Positions 44,738-53,819 of a DNA stretch of 64,000 nt are shown here, piece by piece. Position 1 is the first letter of the stretch; each line of letters begins with the position of its first letter. The DNA lies in assembly GCA_964511065.1 (NCBI GenBank), contig CAZEEG010000010.1:13634-77633 (forward strand), written 5' to 3'. The stretch comes from CALBRZ01 sp964511065. GTDB lineage: Bacteria > Planctomycetota > Planctomycetia > Pirellulales > S012-138. The position numbers and the translations under genes were made by a program. The notes under the pieces were generated by a model, which worked only from the letters and a program-made list of their open reading frames with translations, was not told the origin of the DNA and made no database searches.

Positions 44738-45913
44738 TCATTCCCGGCTAGCTGCCGCAAGTACGTCGACCAGTCTGGCGATCATTTCAGGGCTGTGTGC
44801 CGCGGTCAGGCAGATGCGCAGGCAGGCTTCGCCCGGGCGAACCGATGGCGGGCGAATGGCCGGAATCCACAGTCCTTGTTCCCGGAGTGCTGCCGAAAGG
44901 TCCAGTGCTTTCTGGCTGTCGCCCACCACCAGCGGCACAATCTGGCTGGCGGATTGTCCCAGATTCCAACCTTGGCGGCGCAAGCGGTCGGCCAACTTCG
45001 CGGCCGCAGCCAGCAGTTGTTCACGGCGCTGCGGTTCCTCCCGCACAATCTGCAATGCCGCCAGGGCCGCCGCGGCGTTGGATGGTGGGGCCGCCGTGGA
45101 AAAGATATATGGCCTCGCGCGGTTGATCAGCCATTGGATCAAGGCATCGGGGCCGGCGACAAAGCCGCCACTGCATCCCAGGGCCTTGCTGAGCGTGCCC
45201 ACGCGGATACTCACGGCCTGCTCCACGCCGGCCGCTTCGCACAACCCACGACCCGAGGCGCCGAATACGCCGGTCGCATGTGCTTCGTCGACCATCAGCA
45301 TGGCGTGATGCTTCTCGGCTAGCTCTGCAAGCTGCGCTAGCGGCGCCATGTCGCCATGCATGCTGAACAGCGTATCAGTGACGATCAACCGCCGCCGCGC
45401 GTCACCGGCCGCTGCCAGTTGCGAGCGCAGTGCTGCCATGTCGCCGTGGGGATAGATATGCACGTCGGCCCGGGAAAGCCGGCAGCCATCGACAATGCTG
45501 GCATGGTTCAGTTCGTCGCTGAAGACGGCATCGCCGCGGCCCACCAGCGAACAGATTGTGCCGACATTCGCCGCATAGCCCGAGGCGAACACGAGCGCGG
45601 CCTCAGTGCCTTCAAAGGCTGCCAGCTCCCGTTCCAGGTCGGCCTGCCACGAGGTATAGCCCACCACCAGTGGGCTGGCCCCGGCTCCCCAGCCCACTTT
45701 GCCGATGGCTTGCCGGGCGGCCTCGGCAACACGCGAATCGACAGACAGCCCCAGGTAATCGTTCGAGGCAAAGTTCAGCCAGGTTTGCCCTCCGCGCGAC
45801 AGCAAGCCGGGGCCGGCGCCATCGCGGGCGTGGAGTGTCCGCCGCAGATGTTGTTGGTCGAGCGATTCGAGGGCCTCGGGCAGCCAGGCCAGCGACGGTG
45901 GTAAAGAACTCAC
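44738..45913 (-). CDS. bioF: 8-amino-7-oxononanoate synthase
   Basis: PLP-dependent condensation of pimeloyl-ACP/CoA with alanine in biotin synthesis. The 391-residue protein has NFASNDYLGLS near the N-terminus, the PLP site DEAHATGVFG and the Schiff-base lysine Lys243 in TLSKALGCSGG, the alpha-oxoamine synthase signature. Related enzymes (2-amino-3-ketobutyrate CoA ligase, serine palmitoyltransferase) share these, so bioF is likely but not certain; no other bio gene is in the window. I prefer GTG 45913, which has AAGGTG seven bases upstream, over ATG 45931. Confidence 0.86.
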   Translation of the reverse strand: MSSLPPSLAWLPEALESLDQQHLRRTLHARDGAGPGLLSRGGQTWLNFASNDYLGLSVDSRVAEAARQAIGKVGWGAGASPLVVGYTSWQADLERELAAFEGTEAALVFASGYAANVGTICSLVGRGDAVFSDELNHASIVDGCRLSRADVHIYPHGDMAALRSQLAAAGDARRRLIVTDTLFSMHGDMAPLAQLAELAEKHHAMLMVDEAHATGVFGASGRGLCEAAGVEQAVSIRVGTLSKALGCSGGFVAGPDALIQWLINRARPYIFSTAAPPSNAAAALAALQIVREEPQRREQLLAAAAKLADRLRRQGWNLGQSASQIVPLVVGDSQKALDLSAALREQGLWIPAIRPPSVRPGEACLRICLTAAHSPEMIARLVDVLAAASRE

Positions 45914-46082
45914 GGCGGCACCTTGATGCATTTGAGCGAATGGGCCTCATTGCCGCGGCAGCGAGGCGTGCTCCGAGGACGGTAAGCCCCGTAGCGCTTG
46001 GAAGAAGCGATGAACCATGCAACATGGCGCTGGAATCGCAGAAGCGGGTTAGCGCGGCAGCTCACGCCCGACCAGCGTTACG

Positions 46083-48683
46083 TTAATCCGGTTGTGCCTG
46101 CCGCTTCCATCTTTCAATCAAGTTGAGGGCTGCCAATGGTGTCAAGCCGTTGATGTCCAATTGCCGCAGTTCATCGAGCAGCGGATGCTCCGCGGGGCCA
46201 AATAGTGTGAGCTGCATGGCCGAGCCTTTGGGCCGCTCCTGAGGCGTGTGGATGGCTTGGACACCTGCTGCGTGCTGACCTTCCAGTTCCCAAAGCACAT
46301 CCTTGGCCCGGTCGATGACTTCCCGCGGTACCCCGGCCAGGCGGGCCACGTGAATGCCGTAGCTCTTGTCCGCGGCCCCGGGCACGATCTTGTGCAGAAA
46401 GACGATCTCGTCTTCCCACTCTCGGACGGCCACGTTGTAGTTCTTCAACCGTGGCAGGCTTTGGGCCAGGTTGGTCAACTCGTGGTAATGGGTGGCGAAC
46501 AGCGTCCGGCAACCAATGCTGTCGTGCAGGTGCTCGGTCACGCTCCAGGCAAGCGACACGCCATCGTAGGTGCTGGTTCCGCGGCCGATCTCGTCCAGAA
46601 TCACCAGGCTGCGCTGGGTGGCCGTGTTGAGGATGCGGGCTGTCTCCGTCATTTCCACCATGAACGTACTGCGGCCCCGCGCCAACTCGTCGCTGGCACC
46701 GACGCGGGCAAAGATGCGGTCCGCAATGCCGATGGTGGCCTTGGCCGCTGGGACAAAACTGCCCATCTGGGCCATCAGCGCGAGCAGTGCGACCTGGCGG
46801 ATATAGGTGCTCTTGCCGGCCATGTTCGGGCCAGTGATGAGCAGTAGCGTGCCATCGTCGCCACCGAGGCTAATGTCGTTGGGAACAAACGTTCCTTCCG
46901 GTTCGGTGACGTCGAGCACCGGGTGCCGGCCTTCCTCGATCCGGAGCACGGGTTCTTCGGTCATTTCTGGCCGGCAATAGCCGCGGAGTCTCGCTTGCTC
47001 GGCCAGCGCGCACAGCACGTCGAGTTGGGCCAACACGTCGGCCGAGGCCTGCATCCGTTGCACCAGGCCTTCGACTTGCCCTCGCAGTTCGAGAAACACC
47101 CGATGTTCAAGTGCCTTGGCCTGCTCGTCGGCCGAAAGTACTTTCTCCTCGTACTCCTTCAGCTCCGGCGTGATGTACCGCTCGGCGTTCTTGATGGTCT
47201 GTTTGCGTATGTATTCGGCCGGGACCTTGTCGCGGTGGGCGTGGGTGACCTCCAGGTAATAGCCAAAGACCTTGTTGAAGCCGACCTTGAGCGATGGGAT
47301 GCCGGTGCGCTCGATCTCCTGCTTTTGATAGCCGGCGATCCATTGCTTGCCGCCCTGCGCCAGTTCGCGCAGGTTATCCAGTTCCGGCAGGTAGCCCGCC
47401 CGGATGAAGCCGCCCTCGCTGCTGTTCAACGGGCAATCGGCTTCCAACGCCGCCTCGAGCCGGGTGGTCAGTTCCGCGCACAAGTCGAGCCGGCCTTCCA
47501 GTTCGTTCAAGAGTTGGCTGGTTCGAGCGGCCAACTTGGCTTTGATGGCGGGAAGCCGCCGCATCGTCCGGCCGATAAAACTCAAATCGCGAGGGCTCGC
47601 CCTGCCGGTGGTGACGCGGGCCAATAACCTCTGGAGGTCGTACACGTCGCCAAGCTGTTCGCGCAGTTCGCCGCAGGTTCGGGTATCGCGGAGCAGTTCT
47701 TCCACTGCCTCGTGTCGTGCCCGGATGGCGTCGAGATTGGTCAGTGGTGCGGCCAACCAGTCGGCCAGACGGCGCGACCCCATGGCGGTCATCGTGCGGT
47801 CGAGTATTCCCAGCAGGGAGCCCTCGCGGCGGCCTTCGCGGATGGTGGCCGTGATTTCGAGACTGCGGCGCGAAGCCTCGTCGATTTCCAGCGCATCGCC
47901 GGGCCGGTACGGAATCAGCGCGTCGATGTGGCCCAACTGGGTTTTTTGCGTTTCGGCCAGGTAATCCAGAATGGCGCCGGCAGCGGCCAGGGCTGGAGCG
48001 TCCTGCTCGTCGAACCCAAAACCGCCCATATCCTTGGTGCCGAAGTGGTCCGCCAACTTGCGGGCCGATTCCACCTGCGCGAATGTCCAGTCGGGCCGCC
48101 GCGTGATCAGCATGTGCTGAGGCAGCAACTCGGGCGGCAACGCCTCGGCCAAATCCACACTGTCGGCGAGCAAACACTCCGAGGGCGCCAGCCGAGCCAA
48201 CTCGTCGATGATGCGCGACCGCGTACCGCACGAGGCATAAAAGGTGCCGGTGGAAAGCTCGACCCAGGCCAAGCCGAGGGATGGGCCCTTGGTGAGGGCG
48301 ATGGCTGCCAGGAAATTGCTCTGGCGAGGGTCCAGCAGGGCATCATCGGTCACGGTGCCAGGGGTGACAATCCGCGTCACCTCGCGTTTGACGAGCCCCT
48401 TGGCTTCCTTGGGATCTTCGACCTGTTCGCAAATGGCCGCCCGGTGACCGGCCGCAATGAGCTTGGCCAGGTAGCTTTCCAACTGGTGGTGCGGGAAGCC
48501 GGCCATGGGAATAGGGTTTTCGCCCTTGTCGCGGCTGGTGAGTGTCAGCCCCAACTCCTTGGCCGCCAGCTTGGCATCGTCATGAAACAGCTCGTAGAAG
48601 TCCCCCATGCGGAACAGCAACAGGGCATCGGGGCAGGCCTTCTTGGCCTCCTCGTACTGCCGCATCATCGGGGTGGATGCCAT
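46083..48683 (-). CDS. mutS: DNA mismatch repair protein MutS
   Basis: Recognises mismatches and loops. From ATG 48683 the product has 866 residues, close to the typical 850. The mismatch-binding motif FRMGDFYELF (Phe-x-Glu) is near residue 32, the connector and lever domains follow, and the ATPase has Walker A GPNMAGKSTYI (Lys624), Walker B SLVILDEIGRGTSTYDG and FATHYHEL. Upstream codons to 48875 are not MutS-like. No mutL is adjacent. Divergent from the winged-helix gene. Confidence 0.96.
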   Translation of the reverse strand: MASTPMMRQYEEAKKACPDALLLFRMGDFYELFHDDAKLAAKELGLTLTSRDKGENPIPMAGFPHHQLESYLAKLIAAGHRAAICEQVEDPKEAKGLVKREVTRIVTPGTVTDDALLDPRQSNFLAAIALTKGPSLGLAWVELSTGTFYASCGTRSRIIDELARLAPSECLLADSVDLAEALPPELLPQHMLITRRPDWTFAQVESARKLADHFGTKDMGGFGFDEQDAPALAAAGAILDYLAETQKTQLGHIDALIPYRPGDALEIDEASRRSLEITATIREGRREGSLLGILDRTMTAMGSRRLADWLAAPLTNLDAIRARHEAVEELLRDTRTCGELREQLGDVYDLQRLLARVTTGRASPRDLSFIGRTMRRLPAIKAKLAARTSQLLNELEGRLDLCAELTTRLEAALEADCPLNSSEGGFIRAGYLPELDNLRELAQGGKQWIAGYQKQEIERTGIPSLKVGFNKVFGYYLEVTHAHRDKVPAEYIRKQTIKNAERYITPELKEYEEKVLSADEQAKALEHRVFLELRGQVEGLVQRMQASADVLAQLDVLCALAEQARLRGYCRPEMTEEPVLRIEEGRHPVLDVTEPEGTFVPNDISLGGDDGTLLLITGPNMAGKSTYIRQVALLALMAQMGSFVPAAKATIGIADRIFARVGASDELARGRSTFMVEMTETARILNTATQRSLVILDEIGRGTSTYDGVSLAWSVTEHLHDSIGCRTLFATHYHELTNLAQSLPRLKNYNVAVREWEDEIVFLHKIVPGAADKSYGIHVARLAGVPREVIDRAKDVLWELEGQHAAGVQAIHTPQERPKGSAMQLTLFGPAEHPLLDELRQLDINGLTPLAALNLIERWKRQAQPD

Positions 48684-49024
48684 AGCCCTACAACAAACGA
48701 TTTCAAAATGGAATGAATGCGAGAAATGCGAAAAATGTGGCCTCTGCAAACATTGGTTGCTGCCAGAACGCCAGGGGAGCCGCCAGGCATGTTCTGGCTT
48801 CCGGCCGCAAGGGACGCATGCTAGCAGACCCGGCCTAGGGCACTCAAGGGTGGCAACGCCGGGAGCGGGCTGCAATGGCGGGGCAGGGCAGGGGAGTGCC
48901 CGATCAAGAGATGCTGCTTGAGGGGATAGCGGCAGATTGTCTATACTGCGCAGGCAGCAAAGACGGTGGTGGATGTCACCGTCGGCAGCGCGTTCAGGAG
49001 GTACCGACTTCGGAGCACGGAATC
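48684..49024. promoter_or_regulatory. Divergent promoter region, mutS / winged-helix gene
   Basis: About 340 bp without a supported gene. A small dyad GCCAG-N7-CTGGC is near 48781-48797. A second AGGAGG at about 48996 is too far from the ATG at 49025 to be the ribosome site. Confidence 0.3.
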
Positions 49025-49246
49025 ATGTCGATGGCAACCCTTCCTTCCGCTGTCGCCCGAATTGGCGAAGCGGCCGGCCAACTTTGGCACCATCTCAACG
49101 AAAACGGGCCGCAATCGATCTCCAAGCTCGTTAAGGATATCGAGGCCCCCCGCGACTTGGTGATGCAAGCCCTGGGGTGGCTGGCGCGGGAGGACAAGAT
49201 TGCGATCGACGAAGAGAATCGCAGTCGAATTGTTTCGCTCAAGTAG
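49025..49246 (+). CDS. Small winged-helix protein (DUF2582-like, 73 aa)
   Basis: A compact helix-turn-helix protein: VARIGEAAGQLWHHLNENG, SISKLVKDIEAPRDLVMQAL (recognition-helix region) and a wing WLAREDKIAIDEENRSRIV. This matches the small winged-helix DUF2582-type proteins of bacteria and archaea. Target unknown. I chose ATG 49025, with GGAG nine bases upstream; the frame continues upstream to 48875 without protein character. Divergent from mutS; convergent with the desaturase gene. Confidence 0.8.
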   Translation: MSMATLPSAVARIGEAAGQLWHHLNENGPQSISKLVKDIEAPRDLVMQALGWLAREDKIAIDEENRSRIVSLK

Positions 49247-49297
49247 ACTGCTACAGGCCTTGGTATGGAGGGCCTATTGAAAGGCCTCTGCGATCCG

Positions 49298-50374
49298 TTA
49301 GGTCGTCTTCGCGGTTTCGCTGGCCTGGGGCTGGTCCGAGTCGAGCGAATCGGTGGCGGGATCGGTTTCTTCCATGGGCCGGCCACCTTCGTTGACGGTG
49401 GTCACCTTCCGCCCTGCCCAACGTAAGTGCTTGGGTGGAATGATGTTCGACGCCAAGCCCATCTTCTCCAACAACCTGATGAAGTGGTAGTTCAGGTCGA
49501 ACTCCCACCATCGGTGCTGCACGGAGCACGATGCCTGGTCGAAGTGGTGGTTGTTATGCCAGCCTTCGCCACCGGTGATGACCGCTACAAACCAGTTGTT
49601 GCGGCTGCCTTCATCGGTGGTGTAGTTGCGATACCCAAACAGGTGGGTCAGCGAATTAACAGCCCAGGTGATGTGCCACACGTACACGGTGCGGACCACC
49701 ACACCCCAAAGCAGGCAACTCCAAGCCAGTTGCCAGGCTGCATCCATGCCGCCCCAGTAATATCCCAGGCCAAACCCGGCGTAGAAAATCGCCAAGGCGT
49801 GTAACAGGTAGATGCCGGGCCACACCCAGCGGTGCTTCTCCAAATACAGGTAGAACGGATCGGAGAGGATGTCTCGGGCGTAGCGGTGGTACGCTGAGAT
49901 ATCGTGCGTGCCGCGGTTCTCTACGAGCAGCCAGCCAATGTGCGACCAAAAGAAGTTCACAAAGGGGCTGTGAGGATCTTCCTGATGATCGGAGTGGTTG
50001 TGGTGGATGCGGTGCCACGCAACCCATTTGGCCGGCGTATCTTGCGCACAGCAGAGGGCATTGATCACAAAGCACCGCTCCACCCACTTGGGTGTGCGAA
50101 AGCTCTTGTGGGTCAGTTGGCGGTGATAGCAGATGGGGATGCCCAACTGACCGAAGAAGTTAATCCCGACAAAAAATAGCGCAACGCCCGTCCAACTGAA
50201 GAAATACGGCACAAAGATCAGCAGGACGGCCAGATGCATCACGATGAACGGAATCGCGTACACCCAAAGAATCCTTCCCCGCACCAGTGTGGAAGGATAG
50301 GGTAGCCGCGCAGGTCGCGAGGCTTGCGACGTATCGGCTTGCTTCTGCTTGGGAACGGTCGCTACCTGACTCAT
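49298..50374 (-). CDS. Acyl-lipid/acyl-CoA delta-9-type fatty acid desaturase
   Basis: Membrane di-iron enzyme introducing a double bond into acyl chains. The 358-residue protein has two pairs of hydrophobic helices and the three histidine boxes: HRQLTH, HRIHHNHSD and HNNHH, with box spacing typical of stearoyl-CoA/acyl-lipid delta-9 desaturases. KWVAWHRIHHNHSD and WHNNHHFDQASC are characteristic. A short alanine/lysine N-terminus precedes the first helix. ATG 50374 chosen; no clear Shine-Dalgarno. Probably adjusts membrane fluidity; cold regulation is only inferred from the family. Confidence 0.93.
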   Translation of the reverse strand: MSQVATVPKQKQADTSQASRPARLPYPSTLVRGRILWVYAIPFIVMHLAVLLIFVPYFFSWTGVALFFVGINFFGQLGIPICYHRQLTHKSFRTPKWVERCFVINALCCAQDTPAKWVAWHRIHHNHSDHQEDPHSPFVNFFWSHIGWLLVENRGTHDISAYHRYARDILSDPFYLYLEKHRWVWPGIYLLHALAIFYAGFGLGYYWGGMDAAWQLAWSCLLWGVVVRTVYVWHITWAVNSLTHLFGYRNYTTDEGSRNNWFVAVITGGEGWHNNHHFDQASCSVQHRWWEFDLNYHFIRLLEKMGLASNIIPPKHLRWAGRKVTTVNEGGRPMEETDPATDSLDSDQPQASETAKTT

Positions 50375-50818
50375 GGTCGCACTCAACAGGTAAGTGGGGA
50401 GCGCGCATCGGGAAGCGGGAGCGCGTGATTGGAATAAAATAGGAGGATAGATAAATTCGGGGGGAAAGGCAACCACCAAGAGCGGGGAATTTACTCCCGG
50501 TCGGTGGTGCGCACCCGTCGAGCCCCGGATTAAGCAGCGCACCTCGCCCAAGCCTTGTTACGGCGATCCGGGCGAACCATTCGCAGCGTGCGGCCCGGTT
50601 GGGGGGATGTCTTGTTCATCGACCGGGCAGCCTAAGGGAATCACCCCCTAAAGGGCACGCTTGAATTTTACGCGGCTGATGGCTGCCGATTGCGCATTGC
50701 GCGCGGATTTTAGCGGTTAAACCCTGGGAGCACCGCGGCGTCTTGGCTTGCAAGAAGCGAATGGATACGTCAAGGAGGCTGCGAGCGGCGGTTCTATGAC
50801 AGGCGAATCGGCGAAAGA
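50375..50818. other. Spacer upstream of the desaturase gene
   Basis: About 440 bp without a gene; promoter of the desaturase is expected here. A/T-rich island (GGAATAAAATAGGAGGATAGATAAATT, shown only by position 50431-50457) is unusual in this GC-rich window and is the best promoter candidate. Confidence 0.35.
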
Positions 50819-52033
50819 TTATGCCGGCCGAGTTAGCGGACAGGCCGCGGCCACTTTGGCGAAAGCATCGGCCACGCGGGCGATGGTTTCCGCGGGTTCG
50901 AGCAGCACCGGGTGATGCAGCACCATCATGTGCTCGGCCGCCGCCAGGCTATGGGGCAACGTGCCGACTTTCCGGCAGCGCCGCGCACCTCGCAGGGCAA
51001 ATCCCCGAAAGCCTTCGTGCAACGCGACCCCTTCTGCCTGAATGGCTGCGAGAAAGTCGGCACGGCTGGTCCCGCCCAGTTTCGCTGGGTCGTGCCAAAT
51101 ACCTAGTTTGTAGTACGCCGGAAGCCATCCGGAGGTGTGGCGTGCATTTCGGCCATCTTGGCCCACGACTTTCAAACCTGTCTGGGTCTCGATCCAGGCG
51201 CTCAATTGCTCCGCGGCTTCAGCACGCCTTGCGGTATCGGTGGCCAGTTGAGCCAGTTGCGGGCGGAGCACGGCAGCCTGAAGTTCACTGAGCGGAAAAG
51301 TTTGATTGCCTCGCTCGCTACTGATCTTCATACGCTGATGGATCGCCGGTTGGGCTGTGACCACGGCGCCCCCGCGTCCGGCGGTCAGCAGCTTGCTGCC
51401 GCCGAAACTGAACACGCCCACGTCGCCCCAGGTACCGGCCAGCCGGCCTTCGATCCAGGCACCGGGCACCTGGCACGCGTCTTCCACGATGGCGACATCG
51501 CACGTTCGGGCCCAAGCGGTGATGGCCTGCATGTGAGCTAACCCGCCGTGCAGATGGGAAACAATGACCGCCTTGGTGGCCGGCCCGGCAGCCTGGGGCA
51601 ATTGTTCCACGTCGACACTGGCGGTGGCAGGATCGATATCGACCAGTACCACTTGGGCCCCCACGGCTTCGATCGCCCGGAAGTTGCCAGGAAAATCGTA
51701 CCCGGCCAGGATGACTTCGTCGCCGGGCCCGATTCCCAATCCGCGCAAAGCCAGTTCCACGGCCACCGTGCCCGACGAACAGAGCGTTACGAGCCACTCT
51801 TCTCCGGGCAAGCGCAGCCACTGGGCCAGTTCGCTAGCCAACGCGGCACATTGCTCTCCGTGATAACGCCCCCAGTCGCCGGAGGCGTACACGGCATCCA
51901 GCGCGGCACGCACGCCCTCATCGGGCCGCGGCCAGGAAGGCGGCCCCTGGGGCAATACCGGTTGCCCGCCGTAGCAGGCCAAAGCTGCCTGTGCGCGTCG
52001 AGCGGCAGGAGATGGTTGAGGCAAATCGTTCAA
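50819..52033 (-). CDS. DegT/DnrJ/EryC1/StrS-family aminotransferase (404 aa)
   Basis: PLP-dependent sugar aminotransferase or dehydratase. Signatures: SSGTVAVELALRGLGIGPGD, DIDPATASVD, VIVSHLHGGLAHM, VEDACQVPGAW and the internal aldimine lysine Lys214 in FSFGGSKLLTAGRGG. No ATG is available: the frame begins with TTG at 52033, without a clear Shine-Dalgarno, so the start is uncertain. It follows fpg on the same strand with 66 bp between. No other nucleotide-sugar genes are nearby, so the substrate is unknown. Confidence 0.85.
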   Translation of the reverse strand: MNDLPQPSPAARRAQAALACYGGQPVLPQGPPSWPRPDEGVRAALDAVYASGDWGRYHGEQCAALASELAQWLRLPGEEWLVTLCSSGTVAVELALRGLGIGPGDEVILAGYDFPGNFRAIEAVGAQVVLVDIDPATASVDVEQLPQAAGPATKAVIVSHLHGGLAHMQAITAWARTCDVAIVEDACQVPGAWIEGRLAGTWGDVGVFSFGGSKLLTAGRGGAVVTAQPAIHQRMKISSERGNQTFPLSELQAAVLRPQLAQLATDTARRAEAAEQLSAWIETQTGLKVVGQDGRNARHTSGWLPAYYKLGIWHDPAKLGGTSRADFLAAIQAEGVALHEGFRGFALRGARRCRKVGTLPHSLAAAEHMMVLHHPVLLEPAETIARVADAFAKVAAACPLTRPA

Positions 52034-52099
52034 TGCCGGTACTGGGAACGTACACGAACAGGTGATGGGAGAACAGCCAAGCGTAGGCGCCCCCGCAGC

Positions 52100-52984
52100 T
52101 TAGCTCCAGTTTGCTTCTCGCTGGCAGCGTGTGCAATGGAATGTGGCCCGTTGCGCCTGGACCGTGCGCACGATGGCATCCCGCCCGCACCCGGGGCACA
52201 ACTGGCCGGCGCGGGCGTACACGCGGTGATGGTTCTGATAACTGCCTTGCTGATTCAGCGCGTTGCGGTAGGTGCCGTCGCCCAACGTGGAACCTTCGTA
52301 CCGAATGGCCTCGTCCAGCACCTCGCGCATGGCCGCGTGGAGCCGGAGCCAGTGGTTCTTGCGAAGCGTATGGCACGGTCGGCGCGGATGAATCCGGGCC
52401 AGGAACAAGATTTCAGAAGCGTACAAGTTGCCGATGCCCGCCACGGCCCGCTGATCGAGCAGCGCGACCTTGATCTCCCGGCGGCTGTTGCCCAGGCGCT
52501 CGCGCAGCGTTTCGGCCGAGACGTCCAGGGCATCGGGCCCCAGAACGCCGGCGCTGTAGCGCTCGTTGAGTTCGGCAGCGGAATACAGCCGTACGGAACC
52601 CAATCCGCGCCGGTCCCAATACAGCAGCGAAAGCGAATTGGCCGCCGTACGGCGATCGGAGCGGTTCGCCGCAGGATCGGCTTCCAAGTGGAAACACAAC
52701 CGCAAGTGTTCGCGATTTGGGGGATCGGCCAGCAGAACCAGGCCCGTCATGCGCGGCTCAAGGACGATGATCTCGTCGCCTTCCAGGTACACCAGCACAC
52801 GTTTGCCGAGCCGGCCCAATTGTTCGATCCGGCGGCCAACCGTGCGGCGGCGAAACTGCGGCAAAGCAGGTTCGATGGCGATCGGTTTCAAACGGCACCG
52901 GGGCCGCTCGACGCTGGCGATCCGGTACCCGACAACCGGCGCGATCCCCCGCCGCATGGTTTCGACTTCAGGAAGCTCAGGCAT
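52100..52984 (-). CDS. fpg: Formamidopyrimidine-DNA glycosylase
   Basis: Base-excision repair enzyme removing 8-oxoguanine and FaPy with AP-lyase activity. The start is fixed by the mature N-terminus PELPEVET: catalytic Pro2 and Glu3 must follow Met1, so ATG 52984 is used rather than TTG 52990. GKRVLVYL holds the conserved Lys. The helix-two-turn-helix region (GIGNLYASEILFLARIHP) and the zinc finger Cys263, Cys266, Cys284, Cys287 (CPGCGRDAIVRT...FHCTRC) are intact. 294 residues, slightly longer than the 270 of E. coli. It follows a coiled-coil microprotein gene by 25 bp on the same strand. Confidence 0.95.
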   Translation of the reverse strand: MPELPEVETMRRGIAPVVGYRIASVERPRCRLKPIAIEPALPQFRRRTVGRRIEQLGRLGKRVLVYLEGDEIIVLEPRMTGLVLLADPPNREHLRLCFHLEADPAANRSDRRTAANSLSLLYWDRRGLGSVRLYSAAELNERYSAGVLGPDALDVSAETLRERLGNSRREIKVALLDQRAVAGIGNLYASEILFLARIHPRRPCHTLRKNHWLRLHAAMREVLDEAIRYEGSTLGDGTYRNALNQQGSYQNHHRVYARAGQLCPGCGRDAIVRTVQAQRATFHCTRCQREANWS

Positions 52985-53009
52985 AGCCAATGGTCAACGG
53001 GGGGAAGCG

Positions 53010-53180
53010 TTACGAAGCCTTGAGCTTGGCCAGTTCCGCCTCGGTATTGGCGACTTCCTTCTCCAGGCGGCTGACTTCATCGGGATCGTCCATCTGTTTC
53101 TTGGCGCCAGCCAATTGCTGGCGAAGCTGTTGCAATTTCTTTTGCAACACGTCGATCTTCTTCTTGGCTTTTTTGTCCAT
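53010..53180 (-). CDS. Coiled-coil microprotein (56 aa) upstream of fpg
   Basis: ATG 53180 to TAA 53012-53010. The product begins MDKKAKKKIDVLQKKLQQLR and is lysine-rich and then acidic, one continuous predicted helix with leucines and valines at heptad positions (LQKKLQQLRQQL, then VSRLEKEVANTEAELAKLK). Codon use fits the window and the other five frames do not compete here. It is below common ORF length limits but the regular coiled coil and its place between the zinc-ribbon gene and fpg, all leftward, argue that it is real. Function unknown; planctomycetes carry similar short coiled-coil proteins. Confidence 0.65.
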   Translation of the reverse strand: MDKKAKKKIDVLQKKLQQLRQQLAGAKKQMDDPDEVSRLEKEVANTEAELAKLKAS

Positions 53181-53253
53181 GCGCTCGAGGCCACCGGTTG
53201 GAGGGAATCATCAACTGCCGCATTCCTGGGGCCGTTGCCTTGCACGCCGCCGA

Positions 53254-53727
53254 TCACTTGCCGCGGCAGCTAGGGTATTGGGAACATACCCAAACATACC
53301 GGGCAATACCACGCCCCGTGGCCGGCTTGACCAGCATCGGTGAACCGCAGCGGGGACAATAAACGTCCTCCGCCAGGTTCGGAGCCCCCGTTTCATCGCG
53401 CCGTTGGCAGGCGGTGCACAGCTGTGCATCGGGAAAGATTTCCAGCCGCTCGGGATGGATCGGAGCCGCGCACTCGGCGCACAATCGGGCTTCCGGCCAC
53501 TCACCCTCGGCGCCGACGACGGTGGCTTCCTCGTCCAGGCCAATGTGACCACAATCGGGGCACGCGATGCGAGGCAGCGCAGCGGTCAGGAGCTCACGTA
53601 CCTCCTCGCGCGATGGATCGGTATTACGCCGCAACATGCCCGATCCGCTCAGGTGGGCGACGGCATCGGCGAGACCACAGCGCTGGCCCCAACCGCAGGC
53701 TCGGCACGTGAGTCGGGTAAAGTGCAT
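53254..53727 (-). CDS. Multi-zinc-ribbon protein with DksA/TraR-like and topoisomerase-like fingers (157 aa)
   Basis: Four cysteine pairs or clusters: Cys8/Cys11 (CRAC), Cys56/Cys59 (CPDC), a DksA/TraR-type finger Cys83-Cys86...Cys104-Cys107 (LCAECAAPIHPERLEIFPDA followed by LCTAC), and a C-terminal topoisomerase-I-type C4 finger Cys124-Cys127...Cys148...Cys154 (CPRCGSPMLVK, CSQYPSC). The last type binds single-stranded DNA in topoisomerases. The protein lacks the DksA coiled coil, so RNA-polymerase secondary-channel binding is not implied. ATG 53727 preferred over 53838. It is the first of a leftward run: zinc ribbon, microprotein, fpg, DegT. Confidence 0.72.
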   Translation of the reverse strand: MHFTRLTCRACGWGQRCGLADAVAHLSGSGMLRRNTDPSREEVRELLTAALPRIACPDCGHIGLDEEATVVGAEGEWPEARLCAECAAPIHPERLEIFPDAQLCTACQRRDETGAPNLAEDVYCPRCGSPMLVKPATGRGIARYVWVCSQYPSCRGK

Positions 53728-53819
53728 CGGGTACAACTGTTGGCAAAGCACGGACGGGAAAGCCGGCCTCCATGGCCGCTTACCTCGGAAAGCCAGTTCT
53801 CTCGCAGCAGTACGAAGCG

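Noticed and set aside
51548..53023. Plus-strand open frame of 491 codons across DegT and fpg
   Set aside because: Crosses two confidently identified opposite-strand genes and their gap; composition typical of antisense.
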